From contig NW_025955015.1 of assembly GCF_022376445.1 (NCBI RefSeq), positions 186,001-250,000 of the forward strand: 64,000 nucleotides of DNA, written 5' to 3'. A program made the translations under genes and the position numbers. The notes beneath the pieces are model-generated. The model had not been told where the DNA came from. It made no database searches and saw only the letters and a program-made list of their open reading frames with translations. Positions 1 through 12,180 of the stretch are shown piece by piece; positions within the stretch are counted from its first letter, which is position 1, and each line of letters begins with the position of its first letter. This DNA is from Fomitopsis serialis. Taxonomy: Eukaryota > Basidiomycota > Agaricomycetes > Polyporales > Fomitopsidaceae.

Positions 1-87
1 AGTGTGCTGGTCATTGAAGAACAAGTCGATAGAACCTTCTGAGATGCTGTAATCAATACATCGGAGGCCCCGAGCCCAGAATAACGC

Positions 88-1497
88 TTACAAACCTTCA
101 AGTTGGCTCGGCGACGCGAGTCTGTTGTTAGAGCCACCCGCAATGGGGGAAAGAGATCTGCCCTCGTAGGAAGTCGCGAGAAGGTATCCTAGCTCTATGT
201 CATCCGAGGATTCGACCCGGCCAGTGCAATCGTGCTTCAGCAAGACGTTGCGGCCCATGCACCTGTTGCAAAGGCGGCATTTGCCCATGACCCGGGTAAG
301 ATCCGCAGGGCTAACTCCCAGTGCAGACTCGTCCAGGAGCCCGAGTATCGTGCTCGTCACGTCATCCTCAGAAGGCAACAGTTCGCGCCGACTCGTAGTA
401 CTGTGCCATAACGCAGCTGCCGACTCGTTGCTCGGACCTGTGTATCTTTGCATTAATCATTGATGACTAACTGCAGGTCTTCGTATAACTCACCGGCTTC
501 TGCGGGAGCGCCTGTCGCCACTGCAAAATGAATGCTGCTCGGCGACGACCATGCGGATGACAAAGGTGTCAGGGGTGACAGTGATCCGGTCGATGGTAGC
601 CCCACTCCAACGAGAGCAGCACTGCCAGGAGCACCGCGCCCTGCAGGAGAATCAGTGAAGTACATGCATATTCAGTGACACATGGCTTGGCACTTACCAG
701 TCCTGGTCGGTGTCATTGGCAGTCCTACATGCCCGAAGTGATAAATAAGACAACTCAGACAAGTATTCAAAACTGTAGTACATACCCTCGATGAGACCGT
801 TGTGTTGCCTTCTCGGGAATACTTCAAGGACAAGACTCTCGGTCCAGATATCAGCCGACTGTAGGACATCATTGATGTTGACTGTTTGCAGAAAGGAAAG
901 GTTACCTTTATGAACATCGAGATACATACAGGATCACTCACCGAAATACGAGCAGTGCCCTCCATCCCGGCCATAAGATCGGCAGCCGAGACAAGGCGAG
1001 CCAGCATGAACACCAGTCCTCGGAACGAACACTCGTGGTGGACGAGAGTGGTGCATGCCATGGACAAGGTCACAGAAACATCGCATACCGTCAGGCCAGC
1101 ACCGCTCCCTCGAAAACCGTTCAAGTGCATCAGGTGGGACGACTTCTCCATCATCGTAGCAAGGGCTAGAGATCAAAGAGTGTATTAGTCATAATGAGAG
1201 ACTCGCACAAATATTATGTATTACTTACTATCCAACAACGTCCAAAGACTGAGTGTCGCAGTTGAAGCTGAGTAGTTGGCCAGCAGTCTTCAGTTCGGCC
1301 TTCAAGACTCGCTCTGCAGGCGACAGAGTCCGAATACAAGGGGCGAGTCGGGTTATTGGAGCAGAGGAAGAGCGAGAGTGGTACGGTGTCATGGCCGAGC
1401 CACGGAGCCTAGGGTGAGTCGTGCGAATCATAGCTAGTGCGAAAGGCGGGATCGTCAGAGGACTTGGATAGAGCTGGCGGGGGACTCTGTCGAACAA
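88..1497 (-). CDS. Hypothetical spliced protein with Cys-rich C-terminal motif
   Basis: I do not recognise this gene. A consistent six-exon model is complement(join(88..437,494..640,698..724,786..881,942..1165,1229..1497)). It gives 1,113 nt (370 aa), every junction is GT-AG and all phases match. The fourth exon is only 27 nt. The C-terminal part contains CRLCNRCMGRNVLLKHDC, a Cys/His spacing (CxxCxxC then HxC) that could bind zinc. The middle is Pro/Ser-rich and probably disordered. There are no membrane segments and no signal peptide. The start is uncertain because two further in-frame ATGs follow the first. No frame breaks are needed, unlike many genes in this window. Gene model confident, function unknown. 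Confidence 0.6.
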
Positions 1498-3118
1498 GTG
1501 CTTCCGAACGCTTTATATATGAGGTATACCTCTTGCTACAGTGTCACAGTAACTCGATGCTCTGCAGCACAAAAAAACGAAATGTTGCAGTCACACTCTG
1601 TTACGACCTCAAGGCCTCCCACTGACAGCGGGGACGATCGTATTCCAGAATCGACTGCATGAGCTGTCAAACATTGGGGGTGATCGTATTCGAGAATCGA
1701 ACAGAACTGCACGAGGCCCGCTGACAGCAGAGACGATCTTAGTTACGAATTGAACTAAGTACACGAGGCTCGCCTGTGCGATGGGCTCTGGATGTTCCAT
1801 ATGAGGAGTGTCCGCAAATGGAGGGGGGGCGCGGGAAATGGTACCTGATTTGGAGGGATCGCGCCCTCTGTCCGAATTGTGCCAGTCCTCATTCGGGACT
1901 GACAGCTTCTGTCAAGATTGACGTGGCACGCGCGGTGGACGCGTCCAGGCCTGACGTCATTCTGTGGGACGGCCGGCCAGCCCGCACAGTCCGGGGACTG
2001 TACGGCGGCAAGTGCCGAGCCGCGTTTGGAGTGGCTGAGCGATCTCGGCGTGCGATCTGCCGTGTGGCTGAGGATCTCGAGCACGGTCCTTGAGACAGCG
2101 GGCTTCAGCTCGCGCTCAGTGAAGTCTGCTGGCCTGAAAAAATTATCATAATTCACTTACAACTGTTTTATACCTACTGGGTCCGCGTTCCATGAAGCTC
2201 ATCACCCGATTTAGCATATGTCATTACATAAGCACAGTGGCCCATAATCCCTACCATGCGGAACGGTGCAAATGCGGGGATCAAACAAGGGATAAGTTTC
2301 CTTCGTACTGTCAGTGAGAATATCACTGCTTTGGTACATTGTACATGAAGGAAGAGCCTGAAAGAGCCGTGTAAGTACACTCGGAGCAGTTCCCATTTGA
2401 GGCAGGGGCCGGGAAAGGTCTTGATAAGAAAAGTCGCGACTGATCTCCTGGTTGTGCGATGCTCGCTCTATGGATAAGTATATAAATTTGTTATAGGATG
2501 CCGTGGACATGCCTGATTGCGCGTACACCGTTTGATCTTGAAGAGCACGCGGTGTTTCGATGTAGTAGGACGCCGAACACGATTTGGGTGTCTCAAGGAG
2601 CCTTCAATGACTGTATATATTTGATTCTTGCTCAGACCACCAAATGATACACGGAGTGTGCTCAAAATATGTTTATTAACATGTCCGTGTTTGTTACAGA
2701 GCTTAGAGGGCCCTCCCCATAGTTATTGTCTCCCCGAGCCGACAACACGGGGGCGCCTGTGACTGTTCGGGCAGGTTATGTCAGCGGGTGGTGGCGCTAT
2801 CTGAGATCCTCAGCCACCCCAGAGTCGTGGCTAACAGCGGACTCTGAAATCGCGTGCAGCCACCCCGGACTACTCCCGGATTCCCCGGACAGTCCCCGGA
2901 CAGTTTTTCTCCCCGGACTTCCCATTTCACGGACGTTCTCGTTCGTCTGCGCCTAATGTTCTGCAACTAGCTGTAACTTCACGGCGACCGTCGGCCCAAA
3001 CCCCAGCTCCACACACACCCCAGTGCAGGCTGCTCTACTATCGTTCCTACAACAGCTGGAGAACGTTTGACGCCACACGCAATAGCAGGGCCTGAAGTTG
3101 GGTGAAAAAGGAAAACTC
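1498..3118. other. Gene-free stretch with degenerate tandem repeat
   Basis: No frame here joins into a convincing gene; the ORFs are short with unlike codon use. The only structure seen is at about 1620-1775, where three diverged copies of a 50-60 bp unit follow one another. Their shared core is ctgacagc...gacgatc...gaat...actgcacgaggc. Confidence 0.5.
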
Positions 3119-3210
3119 TACGCCCGCCGGGACTCGAACCCGGAACCTTCAGATAGCAGAGCGTTCCTATTCGTAGGAATCTGACATCATAACCATTAGA
3201 CGACGAGCGC
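3119..3210 (-). tRNA. trnR-CCU: tRNA-Arg (anticodon CCU) with 19-nt intron
   Basis: On the minus strand the acceptor stem is GCGCTCG pairing with CGGGCGT, with discriminator A. The T arm is CCGGG-TTCGAGT-CCCGG, a standard B box. The anticodon stem TCAGA/TCTGA encloses TTCCTA, a 19-nt intron, then A. Splicing after position 37, the normal nuclear site, leaves the loop TTCCTAA with anticodon CCU. The mature length is 73 nt before CCA addition. The D arm (GTCTAATGGTTATGAT) is of the usual type. Confidence 0.9.
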
Positions 3211-3547
3211 GTTTATCGGATAAGCCTTTGAAAATGACATCTCATGAGGGCAAGCAAGTTAGCCTTGTTTGTGACCTGCCCAAGACCTGCCGGTGAACGT
3301 TTGAACCGTGACTTTTACTACGGTTTAGACGTAGTAGAACACTGACCTCTCCTCCAGCTTGGGGTCCCTGCCAGCGGTACTGGTACTACTGTACCTTGAA
3401 GTCGTGTTTGTCTCGAAGAAACTGTTCTTCTCACTGTAGTGCTCCGGTGGTCCAAAGCGACTGAATCACAAACGTGCAGTAAGTCGTTGGCTTGGCAGAA
3501 TGCGAATGACTGAATGCCAACCTCAACAAAGCTATAACACTTATGAA

Positions 3548-4681
3548 ATGGCTGAAGTGATGGACCTAGCACACTATCTGATGCCTGGCACAGATGAGGC
3601 ATTCTATATTCCTGACTTCGTCTCAGCGGAGGAAGAAGAGCTTCTCATACGGAAGGTAGGCATCTGCCTGTACTTATTGGCACCGCAGCAACAACGGGTA
3701 TTATTCGATAGATCCACGAATCACCTCTCCCAAAGTGGAAGCAGCTGGCTAACCGACGGTGAGCAGAAGTTATGCAGGAGATGCAGTGTTATGGCCGCCA
3801 GTGCTGACTACGCGCTCGTCATGCCGCCGCGCATAGACTGCAAATATGGGGTCAGGGCCGATCTCACTCTTAGTCCTGCAGGACATTCACACATAGCCAG
3901 GGGGCGGCATGACCGCCAAGGGAGTCCTCATACCTGAGGAGATGCCTTCGTTTGTCAAGCAATAGTATGTTTGCACATTGTTTCTTGGGAGCCTATCGGA
4001 CACGCTCATTTGTCTCTCATAGTCCAGACATCATCGGACGCATCAAGGCTACCGGCGCATTCCAGTTATCACCGCATGGGGCACCGAATCATGTCATAAT
4101 GAACGAGGTAGACGTCCCACCTGCCCTTTCAGCGATTGCTTACCAACCAATGCAGTATCTCCCAGGCCAAGGCATAATGGTCCGTCACGCGATAACTTGC
4201 AAGCTGCACGTCACTCGCTCATCTTTTCCTAAAGCCACACGAAGACGGGCCCGCATACCACCCAGTCGTGGCGACTCTTTCGCTAGGCTCCCACTCCCTC
4301 TTTCACTACTACCGCTACAAGCCGTCCTCAACCACCGAATCCCCCGATCCGACCGACCCGTCCGGCAACCAAGGGCGTGCAATTGACCCCGATCCCGTCT
4401 TCTCCGTCTTCCTCGAGCCCCGGAGTCTAGTCATCACCCGCTCTTCGCTCTACCAAACTCACCTCCATGGTATTGACGGCGTCCACGCGGACGTCTTCCC
4501 CCTGCCCACGGACCTCAAGTCGGGCGGCGCCGCATACATCGCCAATGTGGAGATGCTCAATAACGCGACGACGCGGGAGCTCGTGGCAAATGGGGGGACG
4601 CTCGAGCGCGGGGCGAGGTACAGCCTGACGTGCAGGGACGTCGCGCGCGTCGCCAGTGGGCTGCCGGGCGTGAAACGGTAG
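3548..4681 (+). CDS. ALKBH6: ALKBH6-like 2-oxoglutarate/Fe(II) dioxygenase
   Basis: AlkB-family dioxygenase, closest in pattern to eukaryotic ALKBH6; the family's substrate is not firmly known. Seven exons: join(3548..3655,3712..3758,3837..3850,3901..3964,4023..4107,4156..4179,4235..4681), 262 aa, usual for the family. Seen: N-terminal FYIPDFVSAEEEE, the LQIWGG region, the iron ligands HED (H116, D118) and H192 (THLHGI), and the 2OG-binding R-x5-R of RYSLTCR (R243/R248). Two exons are very short (14 and 24 nt). The ATG at 3548 was chosen because the conserved part starts soon after; an upstream in-frame ATG at 3506 is possible. All phases agree and the ligands are complete, so it should be active. 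It converges on the SET gene. Confidence 0.9.
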
Positions 4682-5096
4682 CCGCTGATCCTCTTCACCG
4701 CCATGTAAGCTACGGCGCAATCACCACTGTATGGGAGAACAGGCTGTCTGTTACACCACATTACCAGAGGCTGTCCTGTGCAAGAGCTTAAGCCTGCTAT
4801 ATGACTTTATGTAGTTAGGCAGCATGGGAACGGCAAAGTATATCTAATGTCAGTGGAGCATGGTGGGCCCCGAAGTGGAAAACTACAATGTTGAGGTAGT
4901 CGTTCATCTGAGGGGCTATCTTACACAAAGATAATGGCGGCATGCCGAGGCGACAGGAAATCGGGTCAGTTGCATTCGCCAGAGCTACAATAACGCTACA
5001 TTTGCAAGACAATTCACTAACGACACAGTATGCGTGCTTTTGCTCCTCCCCAGCAGCAGGGCACCTTGTATCCGCAGAGAAACCGACAACACACCG

Positions 5097-6637
5097 CTAC
5101 AACACTCCCAGCCCCGCCTTCAGCTCCGCCTCCAAATCCGACATCTCTCCATTCGCCGCTCCATCCACACCATCCCCTCCCTCCGCCCCCGCCGTCGCCC
5201 TCCTCTCCTCCACCGCCTTCGCCTCTCTCACGCATCGCTCGCACTCGCACTTCCCGAAGCCCCACTCCAGTAGGCGCTTCCGCCGCTGCTCGACCGGCAG
5301 GCTCGGGTCGACGTACGTGATGGTGAGCTCCTCGCCCGCGGGGATCGCGCGCCGCGCGAGGACGGTGACCCGCGCGAGCGCGGTGCGCTGGTCGAGGTGC
5401 CGCACAGAGAGGCTCGGCTCGCAGGAGTGGTTCAAATGCGAGTGCAGGACGTACAGGCCGCCGTGCGCTTCCAGGTCTGTTCAGCCGTCAGCGTGAACTA
5501 TGCGGCGGTCACGGTGAGGGCGAGGAAGCACTGACTGAGGCTCATGCGCCCGAGGCCGAGCAGGAACGCGTCGTATGTGAAGAGCGCATCTGCGATTTCT
5601 GGTTTGACGGGCTTCTTGAGTGTCCGCGCGAGCCGCTTCTTCTCGCGATCCGTGGCGGGCTCGCGGAACGCGCGCACGTAGTGCTCGAACGCCTTCTTCC
5701 ACGTTTCCCTGTCTGGCTCTGCGCCGTTAAGCCTGCGCCATGATGTATGAAATCTATAAACACGAAGAATGTCCAGTTTACTCACCATCCGCCTTTCGCG
5801 CGCTGCTCCATCCCGAGCTGAGCCATCGCCTTCACGAACCGCCAGTCCGTCTCCGCCTGCGTTTCATCCTGCTGGTACGCAAGAATCACACGCGCCGTGC
5901 ATTGCGCGAGCGCGTGCAGCGCCATCCATTCGCTCTGCCGCGCGAACTTGATCAGCCCTTGCGACGCGGGGTTATTCGCGGGGCAAAGCAGCGGGTGCGT
6001 GCGCGCTGAGCGCGAGAGACAGAGACGGTTGCAGAAGCGCGCCGGGCATGATGGAGTGGAGGGAGTGGAAGCTGAAGAGGACGAGCAGGGGAGGACGAGT
6101 GATGAGCTCTGGGTGAGAGGCGTGCTGCAGAAGGCGCAGGCGACGCCAGCGACCTGCAGGTCGTAGATCTCCCTGCACGGAACTGATGTGAATGTTGGAT
6201 CAACGTGTCAGGTTTCATACATACCATTCGGGCGCGAGCACGAACGGCTCCTCCTTCCATATAGCTTCACCCTCGGCAATATCTTCGCTCGCTACCAATC
6301 CCTTGCCCTTCTTCCTCCCGAAATACCTCACCTCCACCTTCGGCGTCCACTTCCGTACATCTAAGTTCTCCACCAAGTGAGAGCTCGGGAGGTGGTCGCT
6401 CGCGCCGTTGAGCCCAGGTTGACCAGCGCCGTGATTTTGCGCGGTCACGCATGAGAGAATGAGGCCCTCCTGCTGTAGGATTTTGCGCGTTCGCTTCTCG
6501 CTGACGGTCCAGTGTGGGTGGTGAGCGAGCAGCTGAGCATGTAATTTGGCAGCACCGAGGCTGGGGTGTCCTACACGTAGAGCATGGAGGGCAGCTTTGA
6601 GGTCGTCCTCCGCTGGAGAGATCGACGACTGGGACAT
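5097..6637 (-). CDS. SET5: SET5-like protein lysine methyltransferase
   Basis: SET-domain methyltransferase of the SET5/SMYD-like group; yeast Set5 methylates histone H4, and this role is assumed here. Model: complement(join(5097..5476,5536..5732,5786..6172,6225..6637)), 458 aa, phases exact. The SET domain starts near residue 100 (VEVRYFGRKKGKGLVA). It is split by a Cys-rich insert (CAFCSTP... FCNRLC) of the MYND-like kind, then resumes with NHSCEPS near residue 348 and ELTITYVD, followed by post-SET CECERC. These are the SAM-binding and catalytic motifs. The ATG at 6637 is preferred because it begins a plausible N-terminus (MSQSSISPAEDD). The gene is divergent from CHO2 with about 770 bp between, so upstream elements may be shared. 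Confidence 0.88.
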
Positions 6638-7408
6638 GGCTTTCAGATGCGATCTTGGGGGTGACGATGATTTTCGCACACGATCGCTGCACGAGCACGA
6701 TCGAAGAAGCGCTCCAGATTGTGCTCCTCCGGCCTCGATCTCACAACAATCTCACGGAGTCGACTGTGATCTACGGGGACACAGTAAAGCACATCGGTCG
6801 TTTATTGGCAGGCGGCAAGAAACGACAACACAGGCCACGTCGGCAGTATTCTTTGCGCAACATCGAAACATATAATACACGCAATGAAACATGAGTATGT
6901 AAGATATCTCGTAAGGTCGGTCTATCGTGGACAGCGAAGAGCGGCCGAAATTAATGCCTATTATCGATCTTCCCTTCATTAGCAACTCTCGACTCGATGA
7001 AGCAACAATCAAGTCGAAAGTGCAAGTAGGGGTGGAGATTGGCCAAGGAACTCACGAAGGATGGCGCAATTGCTCCAAGTACAAGCGGTCCATGGCGAAT
7101 ATCGCTCAAGAAGAACTTAGGCTAGATCCACTTGACGAAACTCAGCATATTCAAGCAGACAACGACGGACGTCCTTCAAGATGGCAAGTAAACTTGATGA
7201 ATGAACGTTGCACGTTGAACAAGGAGAGGAGGATGGCGACCGACGCGTTTGTCGCGAGGAAATTTACAGAGTTTAGGGCCGGGCGGTGCGCGTTTGGCGC
7301 CTGAAAGCGCGACGCGCCCACGTGGCCGCATAAGCGGCAGGAACCCTCGTACGTACAGCTCAGGTACAGCGTTGTCTCAGTCTGCTACGTCGACCACCGT
7401 CCCCTGCC

Positions 7409-10400
7409 ATGGCGTCGGGCGATACCCCTCATACCCTCCGCCACCGCCGCAAAGGCTCGAACGAATCTGATGCAACCCATGTCTCTCAAGACGAGACACG
7501 CCAGCGCAAGACCGAGGAGGTCGTCTGGGGCAAGACGCCAAGCGGCGAAGGCACGTACCCCTTATGCAGTGATCGCTTTTCATCTCACTGACATCCGTCC
7601 TAAACTTCATAGTCTTCCGTGTGCCAACAACGCACGACGTCCTGACGGCGCTCTTCCACCCTGCATTCCCCAAATCGCACCTCGATTTACTGAACCTCGG
7701 CCTGCTCGGCCTGCAGCTCGTGCTCTTCTTCGTGCTGCCACGTAACGTCGCGAAAGTCTTCTTCTTCGTTTACTTCGCCTTTTGGCGCGCGGCATACGAC
7801 TTGGGCCTCGGCTGGGTGCTCACCAAGCAGAGCAGGCGAAAATGGATTGTGCGCGAAGTTCAGCGCCTCGGCTGGCTCGACGAAAAGCGCATGCCCGCCA
7901 TGCGCAACTGGATCAGGCAGCAGCTGGCAGGGAAGATGGGCAAGGACTATTCCTTCGACGTACGTTCATGTACGCATGCCGTCACACGACTTCTTACCGT
8001 TGCACATAGGAGCTTCCGCTGGAATACAATACGTGGCTTCTGTTCCGTCAGCTGGTGGACATCATCTTGCTCAAGTGAGTTCATCTTTTCTTCCTTCGTT
8101 CGTGTAGACGCGGTCGTGTTTCTGGTGCAGCCGCTCTCGGACGAGAAGTTTGCGTAGCGCCAGGCGCTAAATTTCATGGGGGTCAGAAGCATATAGCGCC
8201 TCAGTCTGGTACCGAATGGGTACGATAGCTGAATGATAGGCGCACCTAGCTCTATGTATTGCATCACGCGTACTAGAAGTCGAACAATGCCGGCAGCAGT
8301 TCGTAAGTTCATGGCGACAGTTGTGCTCGAAAGAGGTTACTGCTGGTCAATAATGTCGGTCAGTAGAGCGCCGTGTGCGTACCAGTGGCTTACGCTACGC
8401 TGCCCCAGTGAGCGATCTCTGCTAGGAGCGAACACCAGAAGGGATCACCTACACGAATGTCTTCTTTCCGATGCTTGTCATGAACGAATCACTGATCAGT
8501 TTCGGACCGTAGTGACTTCCTGGCTTATTGCATGTTCGCCTTCACCTGCTTCCGCATCCCGACAGGACTGTCGATTTCCGTCCACATGATGAGGTGAGTA
8601 CACACGCTATAGTAAGACCATCCCGCTTGACATATGATGTCCGTAGGTGGATCGGAGGTATTGCTCTGATCGCATTCAACCTGTGGGTGAAGACCGAGGC
8701 GCACGATGTCGTGAAGGATTACGGCTGGTATTGGGGTGACGTCTTCTTCCAACGCGGAGGGCTGACCTTCAATGGTGTATTCGAGCTCGCGCCTCATCCT
8801 ATGTACTCCGTTGGTGCGTCAATGTTTTGCATGCCGCTAGATTATGCTGAAGGGATGTAGGTTATGCTGGGTACTATGGTTTGTCTCTCATTATTGGAAG
8901 CTATTTCGTCCTCTTCGTCAGCTTGGCAGCTCATGCAGCTCAGTTTGGCTTCTTGGTATATTTCGAGAACCCTCGTAGGTGACATTGCTGCGTCACGAAG
9001 AATTCCGCTCATAAGGACCGTTCAGATATTGAACGCACCTACGGCCAGAAGAAGCTTCTCGCTCTGCGCTCCCCTCTCGCATCCGTGTCCTCGTCCTCAT
9101 CCTCGAGCAAGAAATCAAGGGACAGCCCTGTCTCTCACGACCGCCAGGTATCGTCATCCTCCATCTCCTCGGTTGACCTTCCGACACCCTCTGCGACGGA
9201 AGGCGAGACCGCAACGGAGACCGATGGACCTGTGACGGAGACAGAGACGGAGACGGAGTACGAGAGCAAGACCAAGGCTCCGAAGCGCAAGCTCCAGCGC
9301 CGCTCGGCAAGCTCGCTCGCGTCCGCTGGCTCGATGAGCGAGAGCAGCAGGACGAGGCGTGCTGGATCTCCGATCGTCTCCCAGCATGACCTCATGAATA
9401 GATACTTCCGACAGGACACTATTTTCCTGAAGAACCTCGATCTTCTGCGGTATGTCAGCTTTCTGTATCCTCACATCGCTCACTCTCCTTCCGTTACTTG
9501 CCCTTTCTGACTGCCTCCGCACAGTGCCTCCGACATCAAGCTCGTCCTCATTATGTTCTACCCGCTCGCCCTCTCCGTGCTCCCGTCGCTTTCACCCCGC
9601 GGTGTGCTCGTGCTGCATTTCGTGCATGCCCTCACGTGGTGCCTCATGCACTCGTTCGGTCTCGGGCTCCTGCTCCGCGCTCAGTCACAACGCAAGTTCC
9701 TCGTGCGCCACTTCTTGAAGCACTACCACTACCCCGCGCATGATCACGGGCGCGGTGCCGTCATCGAGGCGTTCACGAACTGGAAGTCGATGTATAATCT
9801 CAGCATGTGCATGACATACGGTGCGCGATTTGCCTCACGTTTCCAGTCCGAGTTCTCACGGCTGAATAATATCAGTCTCGTTCATCTGCCTTGCGTGGAA
9901 GACGTATACCATCCCGCAAGAATGGACGGTGGGCGTCGAGCTTCTGCGCCACACGATGGGAGCGGTCAGTCGCGGGTGACACGCATGTTCCGCGCACAGC
10001 ATGAGCTGACTACTTCCTCCGCTGTCTAGATTCTCATCGGACTGCACGTTTGGTCGACCTTGGAATCCTACGAGGTTCTCGGTCCCTTTGGTGCGTGCCT
10101 CTCGCTTCAATGCTGTCCGTCTCTATCCACTTCCTGACAACGTTCCCTTAGGCTGGTTCTTCGGTGACTTTTTCGTGGAGGATTTCCCCTCGCACCTTGA
10201 CTACACTGGCATTTACCGGTGCGTGATTTACCGCGTAGCCCCCGACGCTTCTCACGGGCCCCTCTGCTGACCTTCGATATTGATTCTCAGCTACTTGAAC
10301 AACCCGGAGATCATGAGCGGTGCGGCCTTCTTTGGCCTGACATTGATCAGCGGCAGCAAGCTCGTGGCCGCGTTGGCGGTGATCCGGCACCTTTCTCAGT

Positions 10401-11803
10401 GGTGGTTCTTGAGCAAGGTCGAAAAGTACGTATTCAGTCCATGCGGAATGTCATTTATGAGGTGCTGATGGCGGTGATACTCAGCCCTCACATGCGGAAA
10501 TTGTACGGAGACTCGCTGCGGAATGACGCGGGCTTTGTCAAGGTCATCAAGAAGGTCGCGAACAAGAACGCACGCCTTCTCGAATCCCGCGCTGGCCGGC
10601 ACGCCCCGGAGATCCGCAGGGTTGCACGCGAAGTCAAGGGCACCTTCGACAAGGTCTACGAGGAAACTGCCGACGTCGTGGAGGAGTTCTTGGCAAAGTG
10701 TCAGTCCCCTGCTTCTCACCGATCATGAAGGGAACCCGCATTTGGCTCACACGAGGATTCTGGCAGCACGTCCTAAAATCTCGGAGGTTGTCCAGGACAC
10801 GAAGATCCTGCTCCAGCAATCGAGGGAACGGCTTGTCATCTCGTACGTTTCTTTTGAATGGCGAAGCGGCATCGCCTCTGACTAGAAGGACTGCATAGCC
10901 GGGTAGCCAATGAATATCCTCCTACGACACAGCCAAGTACAAGGTCTCTATTGTGCCCGCTGCAGATGGCTCCCTTCGCTTCCATCTCGGCGAGCCCATC
11001 AGAGTGCAGTGGCGGGCGCCGCTGCACCATTCGCGCGCGATTGGATTGGCATTTATCGGGTGCATCTCCATACCACCCTCGTCCTGGCTAACTCCGACTG
11101 ACCTATCACGTCCGCAGGTGGGAGCGAACCAATCAAACCTGGTCACGAAAACTCCTCGCTCGGAATGTGGGTTCCGGTGCATGATGAGGAATGGGATGGC
11201 GACATTCCCTTGAGCCTCAACCGGCCGAACCGTCCCGATAACGACTCAGAGGATGGAAAAGTTGTCTTCCAGCGCGGGACCTTGCCCTGGCAGACTGGTC
11301 GCTACGAGGTATGGCGACCATAAGTTCTGATCCTCGTCTGATATCACTAATCCCTGTCAAAAGATCCGCTACCATCATGACGGGAAGTACAATGTCATGG
11401 GCTTAGACGGTCCCTTCGAGGTCTACGGTGTGTTCCCCAGTTTCCATATCCCAGGACACCCGATACCTAAACGCTCCTCTGTACAGTGGACAAACCCAGT
11501 GCCATGAACTTCGACAGCATCCGAAGGAGCCTCATGCACATTGTGCCGCTCTGTCTTGACTCCGACCCTTCTCTGATTCCGCTGTCGTGCAAATCCGAGG
11601 AAGAGAAGACGGCCAGCGAAGACGATGACACTCGGGACCCGGACGACTTCCGCTTCTGGTCGGAAAGGCAGGCCAAACGCATTTCGGCCGCAATCAAGCA
11701 AGCGTTCGGTGTCGAGCTCACGCCGGAGGTCGTCGTGGCAGATGCGAACATCAACGCTTTGGCTAACCGGGTACTGCTCTCGAAAGAGCTGCTGTCGGAC
11801 TGA
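7409..11803 (+). CDS. CHO2: Phosphatidylethanolamine N-methyltransferase (CHO2)
   Basis: ER membrane enzyme for the first SAM-dependent methylation of phosphatidylethanolamine towards phosphatidylcholine. Eighteen exons: join(7409..7550,7613..7959,8010..8074,8513..8593,8647..8813,8861..8974,9026..9449,9525..9820,9876..9964,10030..10090,10152..10218,10291..10425,10485..10699,10767..10842,10899..11059,11118..11308,11364..11427,11487..11803), about 1,004 aa. Seen: many membrane segments, the first methyltransferase repeat ([15 protein letters not shown]), a Ser/Glu-rich linker (exon 7), the second repeat ([13 protein letters not shown]), and a soluble C-terminal domain ending near [15 protein letters not shown]. 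Intron 1 needs a GC donor to keep the frame. Intron 3 is 438 nt. Three single-base deletions are inferred in exons 15-16 (near 10912, 11039, 11163); together they sum to one codon. The family call is very secure; integrity of the 3' part is not. Confidence 0.93.
8075..8512 (+). other. Unusually long intron of CHO2
   Basis: At 438 nt this intron is seven to eight times longer than its neighbours (49-65 nt). Donor GTGAGT and acceptor CCGTAG are canonical, and the flanking exons join in frame (IILLN then [10 protein letters not shown]). I found no ORF, tRNA or clear repeat inside. It may be a worn insertion. Confidence 0.75.
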
Positions 11804-11974
11804 CGAGCTCAACAGCGTCATATTTCTCCGAGATGCCACCTTGCTGGACAAAGCGCATCAACAAATTGTTCTTACGTCTTCCTCATGAATTCTAGGTTTG
11901 CTTGAGTTATCGAGCCCTGTTGTGCGAGAACACGACTATCACACTTGTAATGACTGATGAAAATGCATGATGAT

Positions 11975-12180
11975 CCTTGACTTGAGTAGACAACCTTGTC
12001 AACTGTCTCCCAGCGTAGACCGAAGGTAGGTATCAAGACGAGAGAAGACTTTCGTGACATCTAGGCTGACCCCGATCCGCTGATCTCCTCATGTGGGTAT
12101 CACAGTAACGCTCTGCCAGATCTCCGTCATAATGGACGCAACATGAGGATGCCTCTCATTGACGACGTGTTCGAGACTTC
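11975..12180 (-). pseudogene. Remnant of BTB/MATH gene 3' end
   Basis: Read on the minus strand, 12160-12078 encodes NERHPHVASIMTEIWQSV followed by TVIPT and a stop. This is nearly the same as the last residues of the BTB/MATH gene at 49.0 kb. Similarity continues past the stop into the 3' flank: the run atcacagt.acgctctgccagatctcc and the gaaggtaggtatcaa.. stretch both recur at 48.95-49.11 kb. No upstream exons of the family remain here. It is a truncated dispersed copy with no predicted function. Confidence 0.8.

Noticed and set aside
5017..5273. Pro/Ser/His-rich and Gly-rich ORFs around 5.0-5.3 kb
   Set aside because: They overlap the 3' coding end of the SET5-like gene, whose frame is fixed by post-SET cysteines and exact exon phases.
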